Shown piece after piece: positions 1-8,823 of a stretch of DNA of 64,000 bases (its first letter is position 1; every line of letters starts with the position of its first letter). Below the pieces are notes generated by a model that saw only the letters and a program-made list of their open reading frames with translations, ran no database searches and had not been told where the DNA came from. The stretch spans positions 124,001 through 188,000 of the forward strand of contig NZ_MTQO01000054.1 in NCBI RefSeq assembly GCF_001984155.1, in the 5' to 3' direction. The position numbers and the translations under genes were made by a program. This DNA comes from Actinosynnema sp. ALI-1.44 (GTDB taxonomy: Bacteria; Actinomycetota; Actinomycetes; Mycobacteriales; Pseudonocardiaceae).

Positions 1-627
1 GAACTCGACGACGCGCAGGACGTGCTCGACAAGCGCGACGAGATCGTCGGCAAGGCCGAGCACGAGGCCGCGACCAAGGTCAGCAAGGCCAACTCCGACG
101 CGGAGAACACGCTGGCCAACGCGCAGGCCGAGGCCGAGCGGATCCTCGCGGACGCCCGCGCCCGTGCCGAGCGCATGGTCGCCGAGGCCGAGCAGCAGGC
201 CGACCGCGAGGTCGAGAAGGGCCACGCCGAGTACGAGGAGCTCGTCGGCCGGTCGCACGCCGAGGCCGAGCGGATGCTCCAGGCCGGTCGTGAGTCCTAT
301 GAGCACGCGGTCCAGGACGGTCAGATCGAGCAGGCCCGCCTGGTCTCGCAGACCGAGATCGTCGCCGCCGCGCACATGGAGTCCAACCGGATCCTGGAGG
401 CGACCGCGGCCGAGGCCGACCGCCAGCGCACCGAGTGCGACGCCTATGTGGACGGAAAGCTCGCCGAGTTCGAGGACCTGCTCGCGCACACGCTGCGGAC
501 CGTCGGCAAGGGCCGCACGCACCTGCGTGCCACCCAGGTCACGGGCGTGCACGCACCGAACCCGCATGTCCAGCCGACGCTGCCGCAGCACAACGGTGGC
601 GCGCCCTATGACTACGACGGTCAATAA
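1..627 (+). CDS. DivIVA-like coiled-coil cell-division protein (SepIVA-like), 3' part
   Basis: This frame is open from the first base of the window, so the gene begins upstream; about 208 residues are visible. They form a nearly continuous Ala/Glu/Arg-rich coiled coil with repeated AEAERIL/AEAERML-type heptads and end in a Pro/His/Gln-rich tail. In Mycobacterium the gene at this place, before yceD-rpmF-rnc-mutM, is the DivIVA-domain protein SepIVA, which acts in septation and polar growth. The assignment rests on the coiled coil plus this gene order; the N-terminal DivIVA signature is not in the window. ATP-synthase b-like or other coiled-coil proteins look similar, but the neighbours argue against them. 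Confidence 0.75.
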   Translation, partial: ELDDAQDVLDKRDEIVGKAEHEAATKVSKANSDAENTLANAQAEAERILADARARAERMVAEAEQQADREVEKGHAEYEELVGRSHAEAERMLQAGRESYEHAVQDGQIEQARLVSQTEIVAAAHMESNRILEATAAEADRQRTECDAYVDGKLAEFEDLLAHTLRTVGKGRTHLRATQVTGVHAPNPHVQPTLPQHNGGAPYDYDGQ

Positions 628-712
628 TCGCCCCGATTTAGCGCCTGGACTTCCAATCACGTACGCTTGTCGGGTTGACCTTTCCCGACCAACTACCTAC
701 TTGAGTTCTGAC

Positions 713-1303
713 ATGTCCGAAAACCGGCAGGCCACCACCCGGAACGCCGCCGCCAGCCCGTGGGTGCTCGACACCCGTGAGCTCGGCCGCCGCCCGGGCA
801 GCAGTCGTGCCATCCACCGTACGGTGACCCTGGAGTCACCGCTCGGCGTCGAGGATGTGATCGCCGCCCCGCGTGGCGCGGTCGTCGACGTGGACGTGCT
901 GCTCGAGTCGGTGGTCGAGGGTGTACTGGTCTCCGGCACCGCGTCCGCGCCCGTCGAGGGCGAGTGCGCACGGTGTCTCGACCCGCTGACCAGCCGGGTC
1001 GAGGTGGAGCTGACGGAGTTGTTCGCCTACCCGCACAGCGCCACCGAGGAGACGACGGACGAAGACGAGGTCCCGCGCCTCGTCGAAGACCGGATCGACC
1101 TGGAGCCCGTGGTCCGCGACGCCCTCGTGCTCGCGTTGCCGCTGGTCCCGTTGTGCAGGCCCGACTGCGCCGGGCTGTGCCCCGGTTGTGGAGTGAAGTG
1201 GGCCGATCTCGGTCCCGACCACGGGCATGAGAAAATCGATCCCCGCTGGGCCGCGTTGCAAGACCGGCTCGGGGATTCCAGTGACCGACCTGAGGAGAAG
1301 TAG
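713..1303 (+). CDS. yceD: YceD/DUF177 family protein
   Basis: A 196-residue protein of the DUF177 (YceD) family, nearly always encoded just before rpmF and thought to act in large rRNA or ribosome metabolism. The family hallmark CARCLDP is seen near residue 88, followed by an acidic stretch and a second Cys cluster ([13 protein letters not shown]) near residues 147-160. The ATG at 713 is chosen because the protein from there (MSENRQ...) has the family's usual length; the frame extends further upstream but only over the coding region of the preceding gene. The stop lies 2 bp before the rpmF start, so the two are surely co-transcribed. Confidence 0.9.
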   Translation: MSENRQATTRNAAASPWVLDTRELGRRPGSSRAIHRTVTLESPLGVEDVIAAPRGAVVDVDVLLESVVEGVLVSGTASAPVEGECARCLDPLTSRVEVELTELFAYPHSATEETTDEDEVPRLVEDRIDLEPVVRDALVLALPLVPLCRPDCAGLCPGCGVKWADLGPDHGHEKIDPRWAALQDRLGDSSDRPEEK

Positions 1304-1305
1304 CC

Positions 1306-1488
1306 GTGGCCGTTCCCAAGCGGAAGATGTCGCGCTCGAACACGCGCTCGCGCCGCGCACAGTGGAAGACCACTGCGATCGCACTTGAGCCGTGCAGCAA
1401 CCGCGCTTGCCGCCAGCCCAAGCCCCAGCACGTCGCCTGCCCGAACTGTGGCCAGTACAACGGCCGCCAGGTCACGCAGCCTGCTTGA
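1306..1488 (+). CDS. rpmF: 50S ribosomal protein L32
   Basis: Sixty residues beginning [16 protein letters not shown], the classic L32 N-terminus. It carries two Cys pairs (CSNRAC and CPNC) that form the zinc-binding, C+ version of L32. The GTG start follows GAGGAG, which lies inside the 3' end of yceD. The protein is a structural component of the large ribosomal subunit. The gene order yceD-rpmF-rnc is conserved in actinobacteria. Confidence 0.97.
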   Translation: MAVPKRKMSRSNTRSRRAQWKTTAIALEPCSNRACRQPKPQHVACPNCGQYNGRQVTQPA

Positions 1489-1514
1489 TCGAAAAGGCGG
1501 AGGCATACAGGGCA

Positions 1515-2270
1515 ATGGGAGGTAGGGGCGGCCGGAACGGCACGGGAGATCCCAGTTCGCTGAGTGACGCGCTCGGCGTCGAGTTGGGCTCCGACTTGTT
1601 GCAGCTCGCCCTGACCCATCGCTCGTACGCGTACGAGAACGGTGGCCTGCCGCCCAACGAGCGGCTGGAGTTCCTCGGCGACTCGGTGCTGGGAATGGTG
1701 ATCACCGATCACCTGTACCGGACACACAGCGAGTTGCCGGAGGGCCAGTTGGCTCGGTTGCGGGCGAGCGTGGTGAACATGCACGCGCTGGCGCGGGTCG
1801 CCAGGGGTCTTGGCGCAGGCGGTCTCGGTGCGCACCTGTTGCTCGGCCGTGGTGAGGAGCTGACCGGCGGCCGGGACAAGGCGAGCATCCTCGCCGACAC
1901 GCTCGAAGCCGTGATCGGTGCGGTGTACCTGCAGGAGGGCATCGACGTCGCGCGCAAGGTCGTGCACAAGCTGTTCGACCAGCTGCTCGACGAAGCGCCA
2001 CGCCGCGGTGCGGGTCTGGACTGGAAGACGAGCCTGCAGGAGCTGTGCGCGTCGGCCGGTCTCGGCGTACCCGAATACCGGGTCGAGGAAGAGGGGCCGG
2101 ACCACCGCAAGGAGTTCAAGGCGACCGTCGTGGTCGCCGGGCAGAGCTACGGCAGCGGTGACGGCCGGACCAAGAAGGAAGCCGAGCAGAAGGCGGCGGA
2201 GGCGGCGTACCGCGAGCTCTCCGAGATCCATCTGCCACCGCAGAACGGCACCGGCGTCAGCGGTGCCTGA
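1515..2270 (+). CDS. rnc: Ribonuclease III
   Basis: A 251-residue double-strand-specific endoribonuclease that processes rRNA precursors and structured mRNAs. The RNase III signature [13 protein letters not shown] is near residues 52-64, and the second acidic cluster, [12 protein letters not shown], is near residues 127-138, so the metal-binding catalytic residues look intact. The double-stranded RNA-binding domain fills about residues 170-240 (KEFKATVVV, then [16 protein letters not shown]). The ATG at 1515 is chosen because GGCGGAGG lies about 12 bases upstream; an earlier in-frame start would run into rpmF. The last codons overlap the mutM start, which suggests translational coupling. Confidence 0.96.
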   Translation: MGGRGGRNGTGDPSSLSDALGVELGSDLLQLALTHRSYAYENGGLPPNERLEFLGDSVLGMVITDHLYRTHSELPEGQLARLRASVVNMHALARVARGLGAGGLGAHLLLGRGEELTGGRDKASILADTLEAVIGAVYLQEGIDVARKVVHKLFDQLLDEAPRRGAGLDWKTSLQELCASAGLGVPEYRVEEEGPDHRKEFKATVVVAGQSYGSGDGRTKKEAEQKAAEAAYRELSEIHLPPQNGTGVSGA

Positions 2271-3120
2271 ACTCCCCGAAGTCGAGGTCGTCCGCCGAGG
2301 TCTGGCGGAGCACGCAGCGGGCCGGGTGATCACCCAAGCCGAGGTGATGCACCCGCGCGCGGTGCGCAGGCACCTGCCGGGAGCGCTCGACTTCGAATCA
2401 CGGTTGGCCGGGCAGCGCATCGACGCCGCCCGGCGACGTGGCAAGTACCTCTGGGTGGAGCTGTCCGGCGGCGACGCGATGATCGCGCACCTGGGGATGA
2501 GCGGGCAGATGCTCATCCGTCCGGTCGGATCGCCGGACGAGAAGCACTTACGGGTCAGGCTGCGGTTCGCCGACGACGGCCCCGAGCTGCGGTTCGTCGA
2601 CCAGCGCACCTTCGGTGGTCTCGCACTGGACGACATGGTCGAAGTGGACGGCGAGCGGCTGCCCGAGCAGGTCGCCCACATCGCCCGCGACCCGATGGAC
2701 TCGGCGTTCGACCAGGCGTCGGTGGTCAAGGCGATGCGCCGCAAGCACACCGACGTGAAACGAGCCCTGCTCGACCAGACGCTCGTGTCCGGGATCGGCA
2801 ACATCTACGCCGACGAGGCGCTCTGGCGCGTGAAACTGCACTGGGCCAGGCCGACCGACCGGCTCACCACCCCGAAGGCGGCGGCGCTGCTCGACGCGGC
2901 GACCGAGGTGATGAACGAGGCCCTCGCGGTCGGCGGGACGTCGTTCGACGCGTTGTACGTCAACATCAACGGCCAGTCCGGCTACTTCGACCGCTCGCTG
3001 AACGTCTACGGCCAGGAAGGCAAGCCGTGCACGCGCTGCGGCAGGCCGATCAGGCGCGAGGCGTTCATGAACCGGTCCTCGTTCTCATGCCCCCGCTGCC
3101 AGCCCCGCCCAGCCAGCTAA
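2263..3120 (+). CDS. mutM: Formamidopyrimidine-DNA glycosylase (Fpg/MutM)
   Basis: A 285-residue bifunctional DNA glycosylase/AP lyase that removes 8-oxoguanine and formamidopyrimidines. The start is fixed by the family: after the GTG-encoded Met comes PELPEVE, where the N-terminal Pro is the Schiff-base nucleophile and Glu the next catalytic residue. A helix-two-turn-helix region ([18 protein letters not shown]) sits near residues 168-190, and a C-terminal zinc finger of type CTRCG...CPRCQ near residues 254-280. The GTG overlaps the end of rnc by 8 bp. Confidence 0.97.
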   Translation: MPELPEVEVVRRGLAEHAAGRVITQAEVMHPRAVRRHLPGALDFESRLAGQRIDAARRRGKYLWVELSGGDAMIAHLGMSGQMLIRPVGSPDEKHLRVRLRFADDGPELRFVDQRTFGGLALDDMVEVDGERLPEQVAHIARDPMDSAFDQASVVKAMRRKHTDVKRALLDQTLVSGIGNIYADEALWRVKLHWARPTDRLTTPKAAALLDAATEVMNEALAVGGTSFDALYVNINGQSGYFDRSLNVYGQEGKPCTRCGRPIRREAFMNRSSFSCPRCQPRPAS

Positions 3121-3185
3121 CCGCGGGTCCACCACTCCGGCCCCCGTGGCCATGTTTCGGGGTGCCTGAACGGTGGACACGGCGG

Positions 3186-3605
3186 TCAGGGTTGGGCGAG
3201 TTTTGCCAGTAGGGCTACGGTCTGGTGGATCTGGTCCTGGTCGGCCGGGTCGAGCTGGTTCATCCGCTCGGCGAGTTCGTGCGCCTCGCCGTGGGCGAGT
3301 GACAACATCATCTGCCTGCCTTCGTCGGTGACCCCGACCTGGATCGCGCGGCCGTCCGCCGGGTCGGGGACCCGGCGGACGTAACCGGCGGTCTCGAGGC
3401 CGGCGACCGCGACGGTCGCCGTCGGCTGCGAACACGGCACCCGTGCCGCCAGTTCACCGACGCGCATGGGCCCGCTGGTCACCAACTGCGCCAGCACGAG
3501 CACCTGGGTTGGCTGCAGCGTGGTGTCCCGCACCGCGTGCCGCAGAGTTCTGAGCAGCCGGTGCAGCGCGATCACCATGTCGAACGCCTGCTGTTCAGTT
3601 GTCAC
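3186..3605 (-). CDS. MarR-family transcriptional regulator
   Basis: A 139-residue winged-helix regulator of MarR type: an N-terminal dimerisation helix, then a recognition region (MRVGELAARVPCSQPTATVAVAGLE) and a wing containing PADGRAIQV, matching the family's usual DPxDGR element. It lies 19 bp downstream of asnB on the same strand and is probably co-transcribed with it. A palindromic candidate operator sits before asnB (5441-5457), so the protein may repress its own operon. The effector is unknown. Downstream, 3121-3185 separates it from the convergent mutM and holds only a weak 7-bp inverted repeat. Confidence 0.88.
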   Translation of the reverse strand: MTTEQQAFDMVIALHRLLRTLRHAVRDTTLQPTQVLVLAQLVTSGPMRVGELAARVPCSQPTATVAVAGLETAGYVRRVPDPADGRAIQVGVTDEGRQMMLSLAHGEAHELAERMNQLDPADQDQIHQTVALLAKLAQP

Positions 3606-3624
3606 ATTTCGCCCTTCACAGGCG

Positions 3625-5403
3625 TTAGAACACCATTTCCGGCTGGTAGATGTCCAGCCATGTCGCCAGGGTGAGTGTCCGTTCGAGCGTGTGCCGCTTG
3701 CCGTCCGCGACGGCGGCGCGGTCGATCAGCGAGTAAACCGGGTGGTTCGCCGGGATCGCCTTGACCTGCTGCTCGATGTCCGCGAGGTACAGCGGGTCCT
3801 GTGTGGACGGGTACGGGCTCTTCACGCGCTTGACCACGGACTCCGGCAGCACGTCCTTGGCCGCGCCGCGCAGCAGGCTCTTCTCCCTGCCGTCGTAGGT
3901 CTTCATCGACCACGGCGTGTTGTAGACGTACTCGACGAGCCGGTGGTCGCAGAACGGCACACGCACTTCGAGACCCACCGCCATGGACATGCGGTCCTTG
4001 CGGTCCAGCAGGATTCGTACGAACCGGGTCAGGTGCAGGTACGACATCACCCGCATCCGGTGGGTGAAGTCGTCCTCGCCCTCGACCCTGTCCACTTCGG
4101 CCACGGCCGACGCGTAGGTGTCGCGCAGGTAGGAGCCCAGGTCCATCGCCTTGAGCAGGCCGGGGGCGACCGCGGACTCGGTGAACATGTCACGGGCGAG
4201 CATCAACCACGGGAAGAAGTCCGTCCGCTGGATCTCCGGGTCGTGGAACTGCTTGTACCCGCCGAAGATCTCGTCGGCCGACTCGCCGGACAGCGCGACC
4301 GTCGACTGGCCGCGGATCGCCTTGAACAGCAGGTACAGCGACGCGTCCATGTCGCCGAGGCCGCTCGGGATGTCCCGTGCGATCACCACTTTGCGGCGCA
4401 GTTCGGGATCGGACAGCGCGCCGTGGTCGAGCACGATGTCGGTGTGGTCGGTCTTCACGTGGTCGGCCACGTCGTGCACGTAGGGCGTGTCCGGGGTGGC
4501 GCGCAACTCGTCGGGCTGGAAGTTCTCCGTCTGGCCGGTGAAGTCGACGGCGAACGACCGGACCGGCTCGTCGAGCTGGTGCCCGGCCAGTGCGGTGATC
4601 GCGCTGGAGTCGAGGCCGCCGGACAACAGCACGCAGCGGGGGACGTCCGCGATCAGCTGCCTGCGGACGATGTCGTCGAGGAGTTCGCGCACGTGCAGCA
4701 CGGAGTCCTCGACGGAGTCGGTGTGCTGTTTGGCTTCCAGCCGCCAGTAGGTGCGGGTCCTGATGCCGTCGGCCGAGACGGTGACGATCGTGCCCGGCTC
4801 GACTTCCCGCATGCCCTGCCAGAAGGCGTCCCTCGGGCTCTTGACGAACCCGAACAGCTCACGCAACCCGTTGACGTCGACGACGCGCTTGGCCAGCGGG
4901 TTGGCGAAGATCGCCTTGGGTTCGGAGCCGAAGAGGACGCCGTCGGCGGTGGGGTAGAAGTAGAACGGCTTGATGCCCATCCGGTCGCGGATCATCACGA
5001 GCTCTTTGGTGCGGCCGTCCCAGATCGCGAAGGCGTACATCCCGTTGAGCCGGTCGGCGACGGCGGGTCCCCACCGGAGGTAGCCACGCAGCACGACCTC
5101 GGTGTCGCTGTCGGAGAAGAACGGCTCGTCGCTGAGCTCTTCACGCAGTTCGGTGAAGTTGTAGGCCTCGCCGCTGTACACCATGACGACGTCGCCGTCG
5201 GGAGTCGAGACGCGCATCGGCTGTGCCCCGCCGGGCAGGTCGATCACCGCGAGCCGACGGTGACCCAGTGCGACGTTCGGCTGGGACCACGTCCCCGCCG
5301 CGTCAGGGCCGCGGCAGGACATCGTCTCGGTCATCGCGTCGAGGGTTTCCTGTTCCTGGGTGAGGTTCCGGCGATACGAGACCCAACCGGTGATTCCACA
5401 CAT
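3625..5403 (-). CDS. asnB: Asparagine synthetase (glutamine-hydrolysing), AsnB type
   Basis: A 592-residue cytosolic enzyme that makes asparagine from aspartate, ATP and glutamine. The start is set by MCGI, since Cys2 is the catalytic nucleophile of the class II glutaminase domain (about residues 2-200; SCRGPDAAG binds glutamine). The synthetase domain follows with the ATP PP-loop LSGGLDSS near residues 259-266, the FGGYKQFHDP segment, and EVRVPFCDHRLVEYV near residue 480. It heads an operon with the marR gene. In antibiotic-rich actinomycetes AsnB paralogues can amidate other carboxylates, so asparagine as product is the best guess but not certain. Confidence 0.93.
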   Translation of the reverse strand: MCGITGWVSYRRNLTQEQETLDAMTETMSCRGPDAAGTWSQPNVALGHRRLAVIDLPGGAQPMRVSTPDGDVVMVYSGEAYNFTELREELSDEPFFSDSDTEVVLRGYLRWGPAVADRLNGMYAFAIWDGRTKELVMIRDRMGIKPFYFYPTADGVLFGSEPKAIFANPLAKRVVDVNGLRELFGFVKSPRDAFWQGMREVEPGTIVTVSADGIRTRTYWRLEAKQHTDSVEDSVLHVRELLDDIVRRQLIADVPRCVLLSGGLDSSAITALAGHQLDEPVRSFAVDFTGQTENFQPDELRATPDTPYVHDVADHVKTDHTDIVLDHGALSDPELRRKVVIARDIPSGLGDMDASLYLLFKAIRGQSTVALSGESADEIFGGYKQFHDPEIQRTDFFPWLMLARDMFTESAVAPGLLKAMDLGSYLRDTYASAVAEVDRVEGEDDFTHRMRVMSYLHLTRFVRILLDRKDRMSMAVGLEVRVPFCDHRLVEYVYNTPWSMKTYDGREKSLLRGAAKDVLPESVVKRVKSPYPSTQDPLYLADIEQQVKAIPANHPVYSLIDRAAVADGKRHTLERTLTLATWLDIYQPEMVF

Positions 5404-5440
5404 AAGTCACCTCGCAAGTACTGTCCGTATAGCTACATAG

Positions 5441-5457
5441 TTAGCTGATACAACTAA
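5441..5457. promoter_or_regulatory. Candidate MarR operator upstream of asnB-marR
   Basis: TTAGCTG-ATA-CAACTAA is an inverted repeat with one mismatch (7-bp arms, 3-bp spacer), in an unusually AT-rich stretch 38-54 bp upstream of the asnB start. MarR proteins typically bind AT-rich 16-20 bp palindromes in this position. The link to the MarR protein at 3186-3605 is inferred from the operon arrangement. The rest of 5404-5594 shows nothing else I can assign. Confidence 0.5.
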
Positions 5458-5594
5458 TTCATGCAAGGATGACAAAGCGGTTACACAGCGTTAACGGTTG
5501 GGCGGGGAACGGTCGGTGCAGGTGGTGGCTTCTTTTTGCCAACCCGGCCAGTGGTGGATGTGGCGTGCGCCTCGCTCGAATGGGTGTACGCCGA

Positions 5595-6503
5595 CTAGTT
5601 GAGAGCACTCCGTTGTGCGGCGCTCAGCCGGTCTGGCCTGACCGTGACGGCGTATGTGTCAGGCTCGATCACCTGGAGCTCCAGCGGATCGGCGAGTGCC
5701 GGTTTCGCGTGGATCGCCGCGACAGCCGCGACAGCCCTCTCTCTAGGCCAGCCCAGCGCGGCCGCGAGGGCGTCCGCGGGCAGCGGGCGTCTGGCGTACA
5801 CCAGTGCGGCCAGCACTGTGGACGCGTCATACGCGACGCCTTCCGCGAGCGGGCTGTCACTCATCTGCTCGCTGAGGCGGCCGAAGAACTCGCCCATCTT
5901 CCCGAGCCGGGTGCCCGCCGGAGTATGGGTGCCGAAGGCTTCCGCGCCTGCCCGTGCGGCGGCCGCGATCTTCCCGTGCGCTCCGGTGTCGGCCTGCCAG
6001 GCTCGCAGCCAGATGTCGTCGCCGATCAGGTAGCGCTCCCGGCGCCCGGTGGGATCCGGTCGGCGCGCGACCAGTTCCATGGCTTCGAGGTAGCCGATGG
6101 ACTTGGACACCGATGCCGGGCTGACGCGCAACAGGTCGACGAGTGTGGCTGACGTCAGGCCGCTGGTGTCCGCCGTGAGCAGGCAGGCGAAGACCCGTGC
6201 GGTCATTCTCGGCATCCCGGTCGCGGCGAGCAGCGGCGCGAACTCGTCGACGAAGGACTGCGTGGTCTCGTTCGTGGTCGGTTCGGGCTGACGAGTCCGC
6301 TTGCGCTGACGGGCGCGGTCGCCTGCGGCCTGCTGTGCCCGGTCGGCCAGGTAGGCGCCGTGTGTCCCGTTGCGCGCCACCTCGCGGCTGATCGTGGAGG
6401 TCGGTCGCCCCAGCCGTCGGGCGATCTCGGCGTATCCGAGACCTTCGGCAAGCCACAGGGCGATCCGCTCGCGGTCGTCGTCGGTCAGCCTCGGGCCTGG
6501 CAC
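5595..6503 (-). CDS. Regulator with IS30-type HTH fused to a GbsR/MarR-like winged helix
   Basis: A 302-residue predicted DNA-binding protein with two HTH modules. Residues 5-50 (LTDDDRERIALWLAEG..YAEIARRLGRPTSTISREVARNG) match the helix-turn-helix found at the start of IS30-family transposases. No DDE catalytic domain follows. Instead, residues 85-230 resemble GbsR/MarR regulators (ARVFACLL.....SATLVDLLRVSPASVSKSIGYLEAMELVARR). It is divergent from the 6685-8315 operon, and the 181-bp intergenic region is rich in GTTGC/GCAAC repeats, so that operon is its probable target. What it senses is unknown. Confidence 0.85.
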   Translation of the reverse strand: MPGPRLTDDDRERIALWLAEGLGYAEIARRLGRPTSTISREVARNGTHGAYLADRAQQAAGDRARQRKRTRQPEPTTNETTQSFVDEFAPLLAATGMPRMTARVFACLLTADTSGLTSATLVDLLRVSPASVSKSIGYLEAMELVARRPDPTGRRERYLIGDDIWLRAWQADTGAHGKIAAAARAGAEAFGTHTPAGTRLGKMGEFFGRLSEQMSDSPLAEGVAYDASTVLAALVYARRPLPADALAAALGWPRERAVAAVAAIHAKPALADPLELQVIEPDTYAVTVRPDRLSAAQRSALN

Positions 6504-6538
6504 GGTCGCGCACCTCCTTTGCGTTCACGAACAATACA

Positions 6539-6649
6539 GTGCAACGCCACCATGGTCGCGGTTGCGTTTCGCGGCAGTTCTGTTGCAACGATTCTCGGGC
6601 TGACCTGGGCTTTTATGGATTGGCTCGTTGACGCTGCTGGAAACGCAAC
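6539..6649. promoter_or_regulatory. Divergent promoter region with GTTGC/GCAAC repeats
   Basis: Between the two divergent genes I see a perfect 10-bp inverted repeat, GTTGCGTTTC at 6561-6570 against GAAACGCAAC at 6640-6649. There is also a perfect palindrome GTTGCAAC at 6582-6589 and a further GCAAC at about 6541. The density suggests binding sites for the regulator encoded at 5595-6503. This is inference from position and symmetry only. Confidence 0.45.
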
Positions 6650-6684
6650 ATAGCTTTTCCACATTCGGAAAGGGAGGTACCACC

Positions 6685-6942
6685 ATGCACGTGATGGCTG
6701 TGTCAGTCGTCTCCGACAACACCAAGTTCTGGGACGGCCTGAAGAAGGTGCACGCGAAGCTGCCGAAGGGCACCGAGTGGAAGCTCGCTGTCGCGAGCAA
6801 GGACGGGACCAGGGCGGTGAACGTCCTCACCCACGACTCCATCGCCGGAGTCCGGGACTTCTTCGAGACGCACACCGGTGCCCATGCCTCGACGGAGTAC
6901 TTCGAGGCGGACGCGGCGAACGCGGTCGGCCTGGCGCGATGA
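6685..6942 (+). CDS. Small conserved-looking protein, function unknown
   Basis: An 85-residue protein starting MHVMAVSVVSDNTKFW, soluble and mixed alpha/beta in character, without signal peptide, membrane segment or Cys motifs. I do not recognise the family with confidence; the length and pattern suggest a ferredoxin-like fold stand-alone domain. The ATG at 6685 is chosen over an earlier in-frame start at 6628 because AAGGGAGG lies 8 bases upstream. Its TGA overlaps the ATG of the next gene (ATGA), so the two are translationally coupled and probably work together. Confidence 0.75.
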   Translation: MHVMAVSVVSDNTKFWDGLKKVHAKLPKGTEWKLAVASKDGTRAVNVLTHDSIAGVRDFFETHTGAHASTEYFEADAANAVGLAR

Positions 6943-8315
6943 CGGTCGACGTACCGCGGTTGCGGACTCGGGTCGCGGATCTCCTTGCCCAGTACGGGAT
7001 TCCGAGTGCCGCGGTCGGCGTGCTGCACGACGGCGAGGTGACGGAGTTCGCGGTCGGTGTGAAGAACGTGGAAACGCGGGAACCGGTCACGACCGACACC
7101 GTCTACCAGTGCGGTTCCATGACGAAGACCTGGACCGCGTTGGCCGTCATGCAACTCGTCGACGAAGGCGCCGTCGACCTCGACGAACCGGTGCGGACCT
7201 ACCTGCCCGGGTTCGCGGTGGCCGACCCCCGCACGACCGCCGAGGTCACGCTGCGGCATTTGTTGTTCCACACCAACGGAATCGAGGAAGCATACGGCGA
7301 TCCGGGCGAGGACGTCGACGTCTACGAGCGCATGGTCGGCAACATCGTTGACGCGCCCCAGGTGTCCCCGCTGGGCCGTACGCACGGATACAGCGCTGCG
7401 CTGGGATACGCGATCCTCGCGCGAACCCTGGAGTTGCACGACGGCAAGCGCTGGGACGACATCCTGCGGGACCGACTCTTCGAACCCATGGGCCTCACCG
7501 ACACGAACAGCTGGAGGGACCAGGTGGACGAGACCCGCGCCGCGACCGGGCACCTGATCCGTTCGCTGGAGGAAGGCCCGATCGTCACGCCGATCCATCA
7601 CTTGCCGCGTGCGTTCGGGCCGGGCGGCACGATCACGTCGACGACCCGTGACGTCCTGGCGCTTGCGCACGTCCTGCTCAACGAAGGCGTTGCGCCGAAC
7701 GGAAAGCGGATCCTGTCGGCGGCGAGCGTCGAAGAGATGAAGCGTTCGCGTGTGCCCGTCCCGGATCCGTACATGTTCGGGCCGGAATGGGCGCTGGGGC
7801 TCATCGTGTGCGACTGGCATGGCGAGACCGTGTACGCGTCGGACGGCAGCACGATCGGCCAGAACGCCCGGCTGAGACTCCTGCCGGACTCGAACACCGC
7901 CGTCACCATGCTGACGAACGGCGGCCCGAGGGAGAGCTTCCACCGCGAGGTGTTCAACGAGGTCCTCACCGGCCTCGGCGTCGTCACCATCCCCGACCTG
8001 CCCGCCCCGGATCCGGCGCTGGATCTCGATCTGTCCGTGTACGAGGGCGTCTACGAGCGGCCAGGCGCGCGGTACGAGGTGGCAGCCGTCAATGGGCGGT
8101 TGTCGCTGACGCTGGTCCTGGACCCGATGCAGGCGGCGTTCATGGGGAAACCCGACCGCGTCCGGTACGAACTGCTGCCGGTGAGCGCGACACATTTCCT
8201 GATGCCGCCGACGGATCCGCTGGAGGACACCCAGACAGTCGCCATCTACGACTTCACCGACGGAACGGCGCGATACCTCCACACCAACTGCCGGGTGCAC
8301 CCGCGAAGCGCGTGA
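6939..8315 (+). CDS. Serine hydrolase of the class C beta-lactamase/penicillin-binding family
   Basis: A 458-residue protein of the beta-lactamase-related (Pfam Beta-lactamase) superfamily. The SxxK nucleophile motif SMTK is near residues 65-68, preceded by QCG. The expected YxN motif appears as YSA (in HGYSAALGYAILARTLE) near residue 150, so the Asn is replaced. A C-terminal domain of about 110 residues follows (YEGVYERPGARYEV), as in many esterase or D-aminopeptidase-like members. There is no signal peptide, so it is probably cytosolic. It is coupled to the 85-residue gene by an ATGA overlap. It is more likely an esterase or peptidase than a true beta-lactamase. Confidence 0.88.
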   Translation: MTVDVPRLRTRVADLLAQYGIPSAAVGVLHDGEVTEFAVGVKNVETREPVTTDTVYQCGSMTKTWTALAVMQLVDEGAVDLDEPVRTYLPGFAVADPRTTAEVTLRHLLFHTNGIEEAYGDPGEDVDVYERMVGNIVDAPQVSPLGRTHGYSAALGYAILARTLELHDGKRWDDILRDRLFEPMGLTDTNSWRDQVDETRAATGHLIRSLEEGPIVTPIHHLPRAFGPGGTITSTTRDVLALAHVLLNEGVAPNGKRILSAASVEEMKRSRVPVPDPYMFGPEWALGLIVCDWHGETVYASDGSTIGQNARLRLLPDSNTAVTMLTNGGPRESFHREVFNEVLTGLGVVTIPDLPAPDPALDLDLSVYEGVYERPGARYEVAAVNGRLSLTLVLDPMQAAFMGKPDRVRYELLPVSATHFLMPPTDPLEDTQTVAIYDFTDGTARYLHTNCRVHPRSA

Positions 8316-8691
8316 TCAGGTCGGCGACGCGGGACGGCTGGGTGAGCATGGCCAGGTGGTGGGCGTTCTCGCGGTGAACCCACCACCCTCGGCGTTCCGC
8401 TTCGTCGGCCGCGGCACGATAGGCGTCGCTCAGTTGGAGGTAGCCGCTCGGGACGTCGGCACCGTCCGGAGCGGGTTCGCCGAAGTACGCCAACGGCACT
8501 CGGGGGATCTCGGCGAGGAACCGAGCTTTCTCGGGGCCGTCGGGCAGGTCGAGCACGTCCGGTGGGAACCACTCGTGCCACGGAGGCAGCAGACCGTCGA
8601 CGGCGAGGGCGCGTAGTCGTGCCTGGACTTCTGGCGGGGCGGTGTCGAACCAGCTGTGCCCGGGGTGTGGTGGGAGGGCGTCGACGTACAT
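8254..8691 (-). pseudogene. Remnant of an alpha/beta hydrolase (C-terminal half)
   Basis: Reading leftwards from 8691 the frame gives AAMYVDALPPHPG, then a lid-like region, then VPLAYFGEPAPDG..YLQLSDAYRAAADEAERRGWWVHRENAHHLAMLTQPSRVADLI. This is the middle and end of a typical alpha/beta hydrolase, including the terminal catalytic His (AHHLAML). The N-terminal half with the GxSxG nucleophile is absent: the frame continues to 8823 but into unrelated sequence. I read it as a decayed 5'-truncated gene. It overlaps the end of the serine hydrolase gene by 62 bp on the opposite strand. Confidence 0.55.
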
Positions 8692-8823
8692 CGCGGCCTG
8701 CGCTCTCGTCGCGGGTTGCGAAACGACGGCTGACGGCCGGTTGAACAGTGGTTGTTTCGGTGACGGCTTGTATCGACAGGCGTTTGCTCTGTGTGCCCGG
8801 CCACTCGCCGTTGCGTCCCCCAA

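Noticed and set aside
3466-5448. A 660-codon plus-strand frame opposite asnB
   Set aside because: Shadow of asnB; the minus-strand frame has complete glutaminase and synthetase motifs.
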